Source: Bacteroidales bacterium
GTDB lineage: Bacteria; Bacteroidota; Bacteroidia; Bacteroidales; ML635J-15
Direction of reading: 5' to 3'
Length of the DNA stretch: 64,000 nucleotides
Assembly (NCBI GenBank): GCA_003249955.1
Contig: QKHS01000017.1
Coordinates: 1-64,000, forward strand
Shown in pieces: positions 44,663-53,419 of the stretch. Both the position numbers and the translations under genes were made by a program. Positions within the stretch are counted from its first letter, which is position 1, and each line of letters begins with the position of its first letter. The notes beneath the pieces were generated by a model, which saw nothing but the letters and a program-made list of their open reading frames with translations, had not been told where the DNA came from and ran no database searches.

Positions 44663-45752
44663 TAAGTTCAACACTTTTTATGTAAAGAACAAAAAAGAAA
44701 TTCTTGAAGCTGCAGATAGTGTGCTTTCTTCAGGCGATTACATAAGAGGAGCCGAAATTGAAAAACTAGAGGCTAAGCTTTGCCGGATTTGCAATAGAAA
44801 ATATGCTGTCACAACGGCTTCATGCACAGATGCACTGTTCTTTTCTTTAAAAGCATCGGGAATAACAAAAGGTGACGAAGTTATTATTCCTGACTTTTCG
44901 TATATAGCAAGTCTTAGCCCGGTATTAATGTGCGGAGCTACTCCTGTTTTTGCCGACATAAATAAAGAAGACTTAACGCTCGACACCCGTAAGATTGAAG
45001 ACTTGATAACGGAAAGAACCCGAGCCATAATATTTGTCCAGTTATTCGGAAAATCAGTTGATTTAACCGAGTTAAAAAAAATAACAAAAGCAAATGACAT
45101 TGTATTAATTGAAGACTCTGCTCAGGCTCTTGGTTCGGAAACAAATGGTATTCCAGGTGGTAAAGGCGGAGATGTAAGCTGTATAAGTTTTGACCCGACT
45201 AAAATCGTATCTGCATTCGGTACGGGAGGTGTTTTACTTACTGATAACGAAAACATCTACAATAAGGCACTAAGGTTGGTTCATCATGGAAAAAATATTC
45301 AGAACCAATTTGAAACACTTGGGTATAACAGTAAAATCCCTGAGTTAAACGCTGCAATAATTAATATGCAGTTAACGGGACTTGCAAATATTATCTCAAG
45401 CCATAACGAAATTGCAGATAATTACTTCAACAGATTAAATTCTGTAAAACAAATAAGTCTTATTAAACCTGAAGAAAACCAGATTTCTTCATTTCACAAA
45501 TTTGTAATTAAAGCCGAAAACAGGAACGCTTTACAGAAACATCTTAAAGATTCGGGTATTGAAACAAAAATACACTACAATACTTTGCTGCATGAACATA
45601 AATTATTAAAAGATTTTCCGTTCTTCAGGCACGACACATCGAATGCGGAATATGCAAAATCAAAAGTTTTGAGTTTACCTGTTTTCGACAGTCTTGATTC
45701 GGGCAATATAGATTATATTTGTAACTGTATCATAAATTTTTATCAGCTATGA
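44646..45752 (+). CDS. DegT/DnrJ/EryC1/StrS family sugar aminotransferase
   Basis: PLP-dependent aminotransferase of 368 residues acting on keto-sugar nucleotides. Conserved blocks: ITKGDEVIIPDFSYIASLSPVLMCGATPVFADI, LIEDSAQALGSE, and CISFDPTKIVSAFGTGGVLLTDN with the PLP lysine. RLVHHGKNIQNQFETLGYNSKIPELNAA and the C-terminal small domain follow. It makes an amino sugar, probably acylated by the NeuD-like product next door. It overlaps both neighbours, so translation is coupled. Confidence 0.9.
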   Translation: MEIPFNKFNTFYVKNKKEILEAADSVLSSGDYIRGAEIEKLEAKLCRICNRKYAVTTASCTDALFFSLKASGITKGDEVIIPDFSYIASLSPVLMCGATPVFADINKEDLTLDTRKIEDLITERTRAIIFVQLFGKSVDLTELKKITKANDIVLIEDSAQALGSETNGIPGGKGGDVSCISFDPTKIVSAFGTGGVLLTDNENIYNKALRLVHHGKNIQNQFETLGYNSKIPELNAAIINMQLTGLANIISSHNEIADNYFNRLNSVKQISLIKPEENQISSFHKFVIKAENRNALQKHLKDSGIETKIHYNTLLHEHKLLKDFPFFRHDTSNAEYAKSKVLSLPVFDSLDSGNIDYICNCIINFYQL

Positions 45753-46336
45753 TAATCGTTGGAGCAGGTTCGGCAGGAAAAGAAATAATGGGAGTTTATA
45801 CCCTTGGCAAACCGCCAAAAGAAATTGTCTTCTATGACGACAATCCTGATTGTCCAGACCTCATAGATAATAAATACAAGATCATCAAGACTTTGGAAGA
45901 ACTTCAAAACGAGATAAATAGCAATCCTGAGTTTTGTATCGGCATCGGAAATCCGAGAAAAAGAAAAAAACTGTATGATAAACTGATATCTATGGGCGGA
46001 AAACCGAAAAATATCTGCTGGGAACCTATGCTCAGTTTATCGTCTGTTGAAGACAACGGATCTGTTTTTCAACCAGGTGTCGTAATGTCATTTGGTGTAA
46101 CAATAGGAAAATCATGCTTTATTCATGCAAATTCAAGCATTGGCCACAAAGTAAAAATCGGAGATTTCGTCAATATAAGTCCTCTCTGCTCAGTAATCGG
46201 TCCTTCTGAAATAGGCAATGAATCATATATCGGAGCGGGATCGACCATCCTGCCTGATATTACAATAGGCAACAATGTTTTTGTTAGTCCGGGAAGTGTT
46301 GTAAACAGAAATTTAAAAGATTTCGAAACATTTTAA
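45749..46336 (+). CDS. NeuD/PglD-like sugar O- or N-acyltransferase
   Basis: The 195-residue protein has an N-terminal Rossmann-like PglB_B domain (IIVGAGSAGKEIMG, FYDDNPDC) and a left-handed beta-helix of hexapeptide repeats (FQPGVVMSFGVTIGKSCFIHANSSIGHKVKIGDFVNISP...GAGSTILPDITIGNN). Such enzymes transfer acetyl or similar groups to amino sugars. The helix contains a catalytic-type His in HANSSIGH. The start overlaps the aminotransferase stop by 4 nt (ATGA), consistent with acylation of its product. Confidence 0.86.
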   Translation: MIIVGAGSAGKEIMGVYTLGKPPKEIVFYDDNPDCPDLIDNKYKIIKTLEELQNEINSNPEFCIGIGNPRKRKKLYDKLISMGGKPKNICWEPMLSLSSVEDNGSVFQPGVVMSFGVTIGKSCFIHANSSIGHKVKIGDFVNISPLCSVIGPSEIGNESYIGAGSTILPDITIGNNVFVSPGSVVNRNLKDFETF

Positions 46337-46348
46337 TATTATCTTCTG

Positions 46349-47890
46349 ATGTCGGATAAAAACACAATTATATTATTCTATCCTTTGGTTGATAAATATT
46401 CAATGATACCCAACCTGCCGTTTTCGATAATGAATCTTGAAAGAATGGTCAGGGATTTACCGGTAAGAACAATTTTAATTGACGAAAGAATACAGCCGGA
46501 TTATTTTTCTGAAATCGAAAAACATAAAGACAGCATACTGTTTGTTGGCGTAAGTGCCATGTGTGGTTATCAAATGATATCAGGCCGTAGTTTTTCAAAA
46601 AATGTCAGAGAAATCACAGATGCAAAAATTGTATGGGGCGGATGGTTCTCCAGCGTTTCGCCGGAACTTGCCATAAATGAGCCTTTTATCGATTATATAA
46701 TTTGTGGGCAGGGCGAAATTCCATTCAGAAAGGTTACTGAAGCATTGCTTTACAACACAGAATTAAAAACTATTGAAGGACTGGGTTTTAAAACGGATAA
46801 AGGGATTCATATTAACGAGCCGCCTCCTGTTGTAAATGATAAGACATTTCCTGAAATTAATTTTGAAGCTATTGATATTAATAAAATTATTGAGATAAAC
46901 GGCTGTACAGATTTGCATAGCAGAAGTCTCAATTATATTTCAAATTCAGGTTGCCCGTATAACTGCACTTTTTGTTGCTTACCATCGGTATGGGGCCAAA
47001 AATCATTTAGTAAAGATCTGGATATTGTTACTAATGATCTGAAAAAGCTAAATACAGAATATGAAGTTTTTAAGATTGGCTTTAATGATGACAATTTTTT
47101 CAGCAAGCATTCTTTTGTTATGTCTCTATGCCAGAATCTTATAAAAAACAAAACAAATTTTGAATGGGAAGCAAATGCACACATTGAGTATTTCCTGAAC
47201 AACTATTCAGTCGAAGACATAAATACTCTTTACGATGCCGGATGTCGTTCAATAAAGTTTGGAGTAGAATCAGGAGATCAGACAGTATTAGATAAAATAA
47301 ATAAAAAAACTTCTATCGGATCTTGCCTGAAAGTTGCAGAATTATTGTCGCATTTTAAAATCAAATGTGTTTTTTACATTATGATTGCATTCCCATGGAA
47401 TCCTGACAAAGACTTTAAACTTACATTAAACTTTTTAAGCAGGGCAAAACTAATAAACCCAAGACTTGAAACTGGTATAAATTTCTTTATTCCGCTTCCA
47501 AAAACTCCACTTTACGAAGAAGCTATAAATTATGGTTTCCCTCCATTTACAAGTTTTGACAACATGGTCGAATTTATATCAACTCCCTTTGTTGCCCCTT
47601 GGTGGAGAAAAAACTACAGAAACGAATTACATGATTTTTTATGGTTTTATTTTAAATATGCAAACCCGCATCATTATAAAATAAAAAATGTAAAAATCAG
47701 AAAACTGGATTTTATTGTAAATAAGTTTTTCTACCCTGTTTGCTGGCTAAGACTAAAAACAAAATGCCGGAAATTTAGATTAGATGCCAGATTATATTTT
47801 CTGGGCAAAAGAATTTTCGATAAAATTACAAACAACAAATTTGCTGATAATGCCGAAGTAATCGGAAGATGTAAATCGTGGAACAGATAA
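46349..47890 (+). CDS. B12-binding-domain radical SAM protein
   Basis: The 513-residue protein has an N-terminal B12-binding-like fold (about 30-140: FVGVSAMCGYQMISGRSF, IVWGGWFSSVSPELAIN, ICGQGEIPFRKVTEALL), which lacks the base-off DxHxxG motif. The radical SAM core follows, with Cys202, Cys206 and Cys209 in SGCPYNCTFCCLPSVWG, then a C-terminal extension of about 120 residues (KIKNVKIRKLDFIVNKFF). Such enzymes methylate or rearrange unactivated carbons. Its place at the end of the sugar operon suggests modification of the sugar or of an acyl product. Its stop abuts the convergent enoyl-reductase stop exactly. Confidence 0.85.
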   Translation: MSDKNTIILFYPLVDKYSMIPNLPFSIMNLERMVRDLPVRTILIDERIQPDYFSEIEKHKDSILFVGVSAMCGYQMISGRSFSKNVREITDAKIVWGGWFSSVSPELAINEPFIDYIICGQGEIPFRKVTEALLYNTELKTIEGLGFKTDKGIHINEPPPVVNDKTFPEINFEAIDINKIIEINGCTDLHSRSLNYISNSGCPYNCTFCCLPSVWGQKSFSKDLDIVTNDLKKLNTEYEVFKIGFNDDNFFSKHSFVMSLCQNLIKNKTNFEWEANAHIEYFLNNYSVEDINTLYDAGCRSIKFGVESGDQTVLDKINKKTSIGSCLKVAELLSHFKIKCVFYIMIAFPWNPDKDFKLTLNFLSRAKLINPRLETGINFFIPLPKTPLYEEAINYGFPPFTSFDNMVEFISTPFVAPWWRKNYRNELHDFLWFYFKYANPHHYKIKNVKIRKLDFIVNKFFYPVCWLRLKTKCRKFRLDARLYFLGKRIFDKITNNKFADNAEVIGRCKSWNR

Positions 47891-48658
47891 TTAAACAAGT
47901 TGTTCTCCCCCGTCCACCCGGATAATATCACCGGTTATCCATGATGCCTGATCAGAAATTAAATAAAGAACTGCTTTTGCAACATCCAATGGAACAGTAA
48001 GCCTGCCGGAAGGGTTTGCGGACTTCATTCCACTTATAAAGCTTTCATGTGAGCTAAAAACTCTTAATGCCAATGTATCTATCACTCCGGCATTAATAAG
48101 ATTAACAGTAATTCCCCTTGGAGCAAGTTCTATCGCCATATACTTACACGAAGCTTCAAGTGCTGCTTTTGCAATCCCCACAGCAGCATACTCTTTTAAT
48201 ACTTTTGTACTGCCCATGCTTGTAAAACCGATAATTCTGCCACCGGAATGCATAAATTCTTTTTGAACCAAAAACTGAGACCAGGATACAAAAGACGCGG
48301 CCATAGACTGAAAAGTATAAACCAGATTCTCATTATTCAGCACACGCTCTGTCCCGAATAAATTACCTACATTAGCATCTGCCGCTGCATGAATAAATAC
48401 TTTCACAATCCCCTTATTCTTTCCTTCAAGAAATTTTGAAACTGAGTCTATGGTTGAATCATCATTAACATTCATATTAAAAGCAACAACTTCAGTTCCA
48501 TTTGACCTCAACTCATCAAAACGCTTTTCAATCTCATGCATTTTTGACCTTCTGTCTTTATGAACAATAATCAAATCAAAATTATTTTCAGACAACAACT
48601 TTGCACATGAAAAACCTATTCCGCCTGTTCCGCCTGTAATTATTGCTATTGGTCTCAT
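47891..48658 (-). CDS. FabL-like enoyl-[ACP] reductase (SDR family)
   Basis: The 255-residue SDR has TGGTGGIGFSC for NADPH binding. Its active site is not the usual Y-x3-K but EYAAVGIAKAALEASCKYMA, which is Y-x6-K, the spacing of enoyl reductases. The next block GITVNLINAGVIDTLALRVF resembles FabL of Bacillus (Y-x6-K, then VNAVSGGAIDTDAL from memory). I therefore call it a FabL-like enoyl reductase, not a ketoreductase. It would complete the reductive cycle with the ketosynthases and dehydratase at 50.4-53.4 kb. Stops of this gene and the rSAM gene touch at 47890/47891. Confidence 0.68.
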   Translation of the reverse strand: MRPIAIITGGTGGIGFSCAKLLSENNFDLIIVHKDRRSKMHEIEKRFDELRSNGTEVVAFNMNVNDDSTIDSVSKFLEGKNKGIVKVFIHAAADANVGNLFGTERVLNNENLVYTFQSMAASFVSWSQFLVQKEFMHSGGRIIGFTSMGSTKVLKEYAAVGIAKAALEASCKYMAIELAPRGITVNLINAGVIDTLALRVFSSHESFISGMKSANPSGRLTVPLDVAKAVLYLISDQASWITGDIIRVDGGEQLV

Positions 48659-49182
48659 AGATAATCCCTTAAAAAATTAATTATTTTTAAAGTTAATATT
48701 TTTTCACTAACAAATTCAGGATCAATGATTATTTTTGATCAACCACCAAAGAACAAATTAAAAAATATGATAATTAACTTGTAATTATTTAGGTGGTTTT
48801 AGAAAACGATAGTTTAATAAGGTAATAAGGTTGAACTTGTTGTGTTAATTCTTGTGCTATTAAGGTTTAACATAAGAAAATAAGGTTTTTATTCCTTCTT
48901 AAACCTTATTATTTTTCGACCTTAACAGAAATATAAGACATCGTAGAAACAAACCTTATTACCTTATTTTTTGAAGAAAAGGAACTATTGATAAAATGTT
49001 GTAATATTCGATGTTTTACTCAAAGGAGATGACAATAATAAGAGAAACTCTGATAACACCTAAATATTTACATTAACTTTTTGAAAACAAGCCACGGATT
49101 TATAATAAACGATCTCAACAATCAGACATAAAAAACTTATTCAGGATTCAAAAAAGCAGTTTTTACTGCACAGTGCAGCATA
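48659..49182. repeat. Nested inverted repeats in a 524-bp intergenic spacer
   Basis: No gene visible. A perfect 17-bp inverted repeat (AATAAGGTAATAAGGTT at 48816-48832, complement at 48952-48968) encloses a second perfect 10-bp hairpin (AATAAGGTTT at 48879-48888, AAACCTTATT at 48901-48910). The AATAAGGT word recurs several times. It could be a transposable or dispersed intergenic element. The remainder (48969-49182) is AT-rich with nothing recognisable. Confidence 0.7.
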
Positions 49183-50304
49183 TTATTCCCTATCCTTTTC
49201 ATTTAACAGCAAATCTTTTATTTTATTCATTCTTAAATAATTCTTAAAGCTGCTGATTGTCTGATTTTCAATGTCTTTCAATTCAGAATCATTTAAATCT
49301 TCAATAAAGCAAGTTGGGTCTTCGGCAAAGACATTACCTGTTTTATAATACGACATTACCCTGCATCCGCCACAGGTGTTTGTAAACCTGCAACTACCGC
49401 ATTTCCCGTCAAGATTTTTTCTGTCAATAATTTTCACAAACAATTCCGATTCAAATAATATTTCCTTTAAAGGAGTTTCCATAACATTACCACCGCTGAC
49501 ATGGTCGGCAAAAAGCGGGCAAGGCGAGACTTCACCTTCAGGATTAATTGAATAATACGAACCTACCCAACATCCTACACTTGGATTCAGAGGTATCTGA
49601 TCCTCGCTAAAGTCCTGTCCGGTAAGCTCTGTATATACTTCGGGAGGTAACATATAGGGAACGTAACTTATCTGTCCGTTAAAGTATTTTCTTAATGCAG
49701 GATGAAAATATTCTTTCAGCGATTCCTTATTTATCATCAGGTTCTCTGCCGGACAATTACGCGGAACAAACGGGATACGGTTAAACGGGAGAGCAAGATC
49801 TTTGATACTTTTTACTGTATTTTCAAAAGAATGCTTGTTAAACTCCCCGATTGTAACACACATGTTTATTTTTATACCATACTTGTTAATTCTTTCAATC
49901 GCCTTTATTACGTTTTCTGTTTCCGTATCTCTTGTATTTTTGTTTTCCGGATCAAAAGAATTTATTCCCAACGAAATAATAAGATTATTGCCCAGAAGAG
50001 ACTTAAGTTCTGCCAGTTTACTATCCGACAAAGTGCTTCCGTTACTGACTACCCCGATTATAAAGCCAAGTTCATTTGCTTTTTTTAATATTTCAATATG
50101 ATCTTTCCTGAGCAAAAATTCGCCTCCTGAAAAATCAATAAATTTTGTACCCAGTTCCCGTGCAGGCTCAAGTATTTTTGAAACAACAGAATCGAAGTCA
50201 AGATCTGTGTATTTCTTCTCTTTTGACGAACCTGTTGAGCAGTATTGACAGGAAAAATTACAATTTCTTGTAGTTTCAAAATACAGAGTGTGAAATTTAT
50301 TCAT
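49183..50304 (-). CDS. Radical SAM/SPASM domain protein
   Basis: The 373-residue protein starts directly with the radical SAM motif: Cys15, Cys19 and Cys22 in TRNCNFSCQYCSTGSSKEKK, then IDFSGGEFLLRKDH and IISLGINSF. The C-terminal SPASM region has many cysteines (GCWVGSYYSINPEGEVSPCP, LDGKCGSCRFTNTCGGCR, then EDPTC) for extra 4Fe-4S clusters. SPASM enzymes modify peptides or small molecules such as sugars (dehydrogenation, thioether formation). No precursor-peptide gene is seen nearby, so a small-molecule or carrier-bound substrate is plausible. Confidence 0.86.
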   Translation of the reverse strand: MNKFHTLYFETTRNCNFSCQYCSTGSSKEKKYTDLDFDSVVSKILEPARELGTKFIDFSGGEFLLRKDHIEILKKANELGFIIGVVSNGSTLSDSKLAELKSLLGNNLIISLGINSFDPENKNTRDTETENVIKAIERINKYGIKINMCVTIGEFNKHSFENTVKSIKDLALPFNRIPFVPRNCPAENLMINKESLKEYFHPALRKYFNGQISYVPYMLPPEVYTELTGQDFSEDQIPLNPSVGCWVGSYYSINPEGEVSPCPLFADHVSGGNVMETPLKEILFESELFVKIIDRKNLDGKCGSCRFTNTCGGCRVMSYYKTGNVFAEDPTCFIEDLNDSELKDIENQTISSFKNYLRMNKIKDLLLNEKDRE

Positions 50305-50376
50305 TTTACAGCAAATTAATACATCGGCCCACTAAATCAATAATGGTTTGTATGTGCAAATTTACTTATTTTTTTG

Positions 50377-50384
50377 TATTTTTG
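50377..50384 (+). promoter_or_regulatory. -7 box upstream of the dehydratase-ketosynthase operon
   Basis: TATTTTTG fits TAnnTTTG, 35 nt before the dehydratase ATG. A -33 element at the usual distance is not clear. Confidence 0.4.
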
Positions 50385-50419
50385 CTTATCATTTACGTTT
50401 AGCCGGAAATTAGCATTAT

Positions 50420-50878
50420 ATGGATTCAGCAAATCAGCTACTGATAAAAAAAATAATTGAGACATTACCGTATGGCGAAGGTTTCAGATTTGTTGATGAT
50501 ATTTCATCAATTGATGAAAACAGTATAACAGGACACTTTACTTTTTCGGGAGAGGAAGAATTTTACAAGTCTCATTTTTTGCATAAACCCGAAACTCCCG
50601 GCGTAATTTTAATAGAAATGATAGGGCAAATAGGCATGGTTTGCCATTTGATTTATTTAAGCAGAATATACGAAAAAAATGTAAAGTTCCGGCCTCTCCT
50701 GTCCAATGTCGAAGCTTCTTTTTTTATGCAGGTTAAAGCCGGTGAAAAGCTCACGGTTAATTCGGAAAAAATATATTTCAGAAACGACATATTAAAATCC
50801 AATCTTACTTTACTTAATTCAAAAGGCGAAACCTGTGTTTTATGTAAAGCTCAATTACAACTGGTAACAGATTTATGA
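50420..50878 (+). CDS. FabZ/FabA-like 3-hydroxyacyl-ACP dehydratase
   Basis: The 152-residue hotdog-fold protein begins MDSANQLLIKKIIETLPYGEGFRFVDDI, the typical start of FabZ-like proteins (LPYRPPFLLVD). The active-site segment is SHFLHKPETPGVILIEMIGQ, with the catalytic His (HF) and the Glu (LIEMIGQ) kept. It dehydrates a 3-hydroxyacyl-ACP. It overlaps the next ketosynthase gene by 4 nt and heads a three-gene operon. Confidence 0.82.
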   Translation: MDSANQLLIKKIIETLPYGEGFRFVDDISSIDENSITGHFTFSGEEEFYKSHFLHKPETPGVILIEMIGQIGMVCHLIYLSRIYEKNVKFRPLLSNVEASFFMQVKAGEKLTVNSEKIYFRNDILKSNLTLLNSKGETCVLCKAQLQLVTDL

Positions 50879-52149
50879 AAAAGAGAAGAGCAGTAATTAC
50901 AGGAATGGGTATTGTAGCTCCAAACGGAACCGGGATAAAGGAATTCGGCAGTAGTTTGCGGTCTTCTTCATCGGGTATTACATGGATTAAAGAACTTTCT
51001 GATTTAAACTTCAACTGCCAGGTAGGCGGGTTATGCAAAATTGAAAACAGTTCAATTAAAGAAAAATATCAGGAACTTAATATCCCTATAATCAGCAGGA
51101 GTACTTTATTGCTTACTGAAAGCTGTCTCGAAGCACTTAAAGATGCCGGTTTATCCGGGAAAGACAATCATCTTGTTAAAAATGCAGATATAATAATCGG
51201 ATCTGTTGTCGGGCCTGCAGATATCTGGGGGGAGAAAGTAATTGATTATGTTGACAAAGGAAAGCATTTAAAACTTGGTAGCTATGCTTTTGAACAGATA
51301 ATAAATTCGAGTCCGGCAGCAATGTTATCAGGATTGTTAGGAACAACCGGCAGAGTAATATCTAATTCATTAGCCTGTGCCAGTTCTACAGAATCAATAA
51401 TAGAAGCCGCAAATAAAATAAGATTTGAAAATAAAGATATTATCATTGCCGGAGGGGTTGAAGCTTATTCAAAATACTACTGGGCAACAATGGATGCAAT
51501 GCGTATCACATGTTCAAATTTCAATAACGAACCGGAAAAAGCAAGCAGACCTATGAGTGCATCTGCACGTGGATTTATTCCTGCCGAAGGTAGTGCCGTT
51601 TTAATTATCGAAGAATACGAACATGCAAAAGCCCGGAATGCTCATATTTATGCCGAAATAGCCGGAAGCAATGTTAACTGCGGCGGGCAAAGAAACGGCG
51701 GCAGTATGACAGCTTCAAATTTTGAGCAACTTGAAAGATGCCTTTCCGGCGCAATATCAGATGCCGGAATTAATCCTGAAGCAATTGACTACATCTCGGG
51801 ACATCTGACAGGCACAAAAGCTGACGTTTCGGAAATAAAAGCATGGAAAAACTTAATGCCTGACGGAAATTTATTTCCTTACATAAATTCTGTAAAATCT
51901 CTCATAGGACACACTTTGGGAGCTTGCGGAGCTATCGAAGTAATTGCAATTGTAATTCAAATGAAAGAAAATTATATTCACGGAACATCAAATTGTGAAG
52001 ACCTGAATCCTGAAATAGAAAACCTGATATCCCGTGAGAAAGTTCCTGAAGAAGCTGTGTATAATTTCAGGATAAACTACGCGGCAAAAGCTAATTTTGG
52101 GTTTGGAGATGTAAATGCCTGTTTAATTTTAAAAAATTTAAATGAATAA
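50875..52149 (+). CDS. Beta-ketoacyl-ACP synthase (FabF-like), copy 1
   Basis: The 424-residue thiolase-fold condensing enzyme has catalytic Cys168 in SLACASSTE, His310 in SGHLTGTKAD and Lys341/His346 in SVKSLIGHTLGACG. The complete Cys-His-His set predicts condensing activity. The first His motif reads GHLTGTK where housekeeping FabF has AHGTSTP, a difference shared with the next gene. It is divergent from FabF, so probably not the housekeeping enzyme. It overlaps the next gene by 8 nt. Confidence 0.85.
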   Translation: MKKRRAVITGMGIVAPNGTGIKEFGSSLRSSSSGITWIKELSDLNFNCQVGGLCKIENSSIKEKYQELNIPIISRSTLLLTESCLEALKDAGLSGKDNHLVKNADIIIGSVVGPADIWGEKVIDYVDKGKHLKLGSYAFEQIINSSPAAMLSGLLGTTGRVISNSLACASSTESIIEAANKIRFENKDIIIAGGVEAYSKYYWATMDAMRITCSNFNNEPEKASRPMSASARGFIPAEGSAVLIIEEYEHAKARNAHIYAEIAGSNVNCGGQRNGGSMTASNFEQLERCLSGAISDAGINPEAIDYISGHLTGTKADVSEIKAWKNLMPDGNLFPYINSVKSLIGHTLGACGAIEVIAIVIQMKENYIHGTSNCEDLNPEIENLISREKVPEEAVYNFRINYAAKANFGFGDVNACLILKNLNE

Positions 52150-53419
52150 AAGAGTTGTAATAACAGGTCTTGGAATTGTTGCCCCCAACGGGACAGGTAT
52201 CCCGGCTTTTACACAGGCTATAAAACAGGGAAAGTCAGGAATCAGATATATACAGGAACTTGAGGATTGCAACTTTTCATGCAGGGTTGGCGGAGTGCCG
52301 GACATTAGTTCGGAAGAGTGCATGGCAATTCTTGAAAAATACCATCTTACCGAATCAGATATTGCAATAAAATACGCTGTTATTGCCGGGATTGAAGCAT
52401 GGCTTTCGGCATCGCTGGAAATTCCCGACTATTTTTCCGGTGAAACAAACGACAACTACGGGGCTGTAATAGGTACAACTTCGGGCGGAATGGAAATATT
52501 CGCGAGAAAACTTATCCCGTTTGTAACTGCCGGAAACATAAAAAAATTAGGCAGCCAGATAATTGAAAATATTATGCCAAGCGGTTCAACAGCCGTACTT
52601 TCACACATATTAGCCCTATCAAATCAGATTAACACGAACTCATCAGCTTGTGCAACCGGAACAGAAGCAGTTGCTATGGCTTACGAAAGAATAAAATCAG
52701 GGAAATCGGAGTTGATGCTTGCAGGCGGCACAGACCCGTATTCACCTTTTTGCTGGGCGGGATTCGACTCGATGAGAGTTTTATGCAGAAACTTTAATGA
52801 TGCTCCCGATAAAGCAAGCCGTCCGATGAGCGAATCAGCAGCAGGTTTTGTCCCCGCGGCAGGAGCCGGAATATTAATTCTGGAATCATTGGAGCATGCT
52901 CAAAAGAGAAATGCCCGAATATTTGCAGAAATTACAGGTTGTCATATTAATTCCGGCGGACAAAGAAACGGTGGCAGCATGACTCTTTTCAATCCCGAAA
53001 AAGCGGTAAAATGTATCGAATCTGCGATTTCTGATGCAGGCATAACAGGAAAAGACGCAGATCTTATTTGTGGACACCTGACAGGAACAAAAGCCGACCC
53101 TGACGAAATTAAAATATGGAAAAAAGCATTAATGCTTAACAACGATTTTCCATACATAAACTCTCTTAAATCTATGACAGGCCATTTAATAGGAGCTGCC
53201 GGAGCTGTCGAATTAATTGCTGCCGGACTTCAGCTATACCATGGTTTTATCCACCCAAGCCTTAACTGTGAAGATATTCACGAAGATATCGCAGACACAT
53301 GGCCATTGGATAAAATAGCTTCCGAACCTGATTTTGACTACAATCTGAAACACGTTGTAAAAGCAAGCTTCGGGTTTGGAGATGTTAATGCCTGTGTTGT
53401 GCTTAAAAAGTATGATTAA
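52142..53419 (+). CDS. Beta-ketoacyl-ACP synthase (FabF-like), copy 2
   Basis: The 425-residue paralogue of the preceding gene has Cys170 in NSSACATGTE, His312 in CGHLTGTKAD and His348 in SLKSMTGHLIGAAG. All catalytic residues are present, so this is not a chain-length factor, where the Cys is usually lost. The two may act as a heterodimer or on different chain lengths or starters. The stop region overlaps the convergent radical SAM gene by 4 nt. Confidence 0.85.
   Translation: MNKRVVITGLGIVAPNGTGIPAFTQAIKQGKSGIRYIQELEDCNFSCRVGGVPDISSEECMAILEKYHLTESDIAIKYAVIAGIEAWLSASLEIPDYFSGETNDNYGAVIGTTSGGMEIFARKLIPFVTAGNIKKLGSQIIENIMPSGSTAVLSHILALSNQINTNSSACATGTEAVAMAYERIKSGKSELMLAGGTDPYSPFCWAGFDSMRVLCRNFNDAPDKASRPMSESAAGFVPAAGAGILILESLEHAQKRNARIFAEITGCHINSGGQRNGGSMTLFNPEKAVKCIESAISDAGITGKDADLICGHLTGTKADPDEIKIWKKALMLNNDFPYINSLKSMTGHLIGAAGAVELIAAGLQLYHGFIHPSLNCEDIHEDIADTWPLDKIASEPDFDYNLKHVVKASFGFGDVNACVVLKKYD

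Noticed and set aside
50875-53419. Ketosynthase plus chain-length-factor pair of a type II polyketide or aryl polyene system
   Set aside because: Both proteins keep the catalytic Cys, and the other expected aryl polyene genes are absent in this window.
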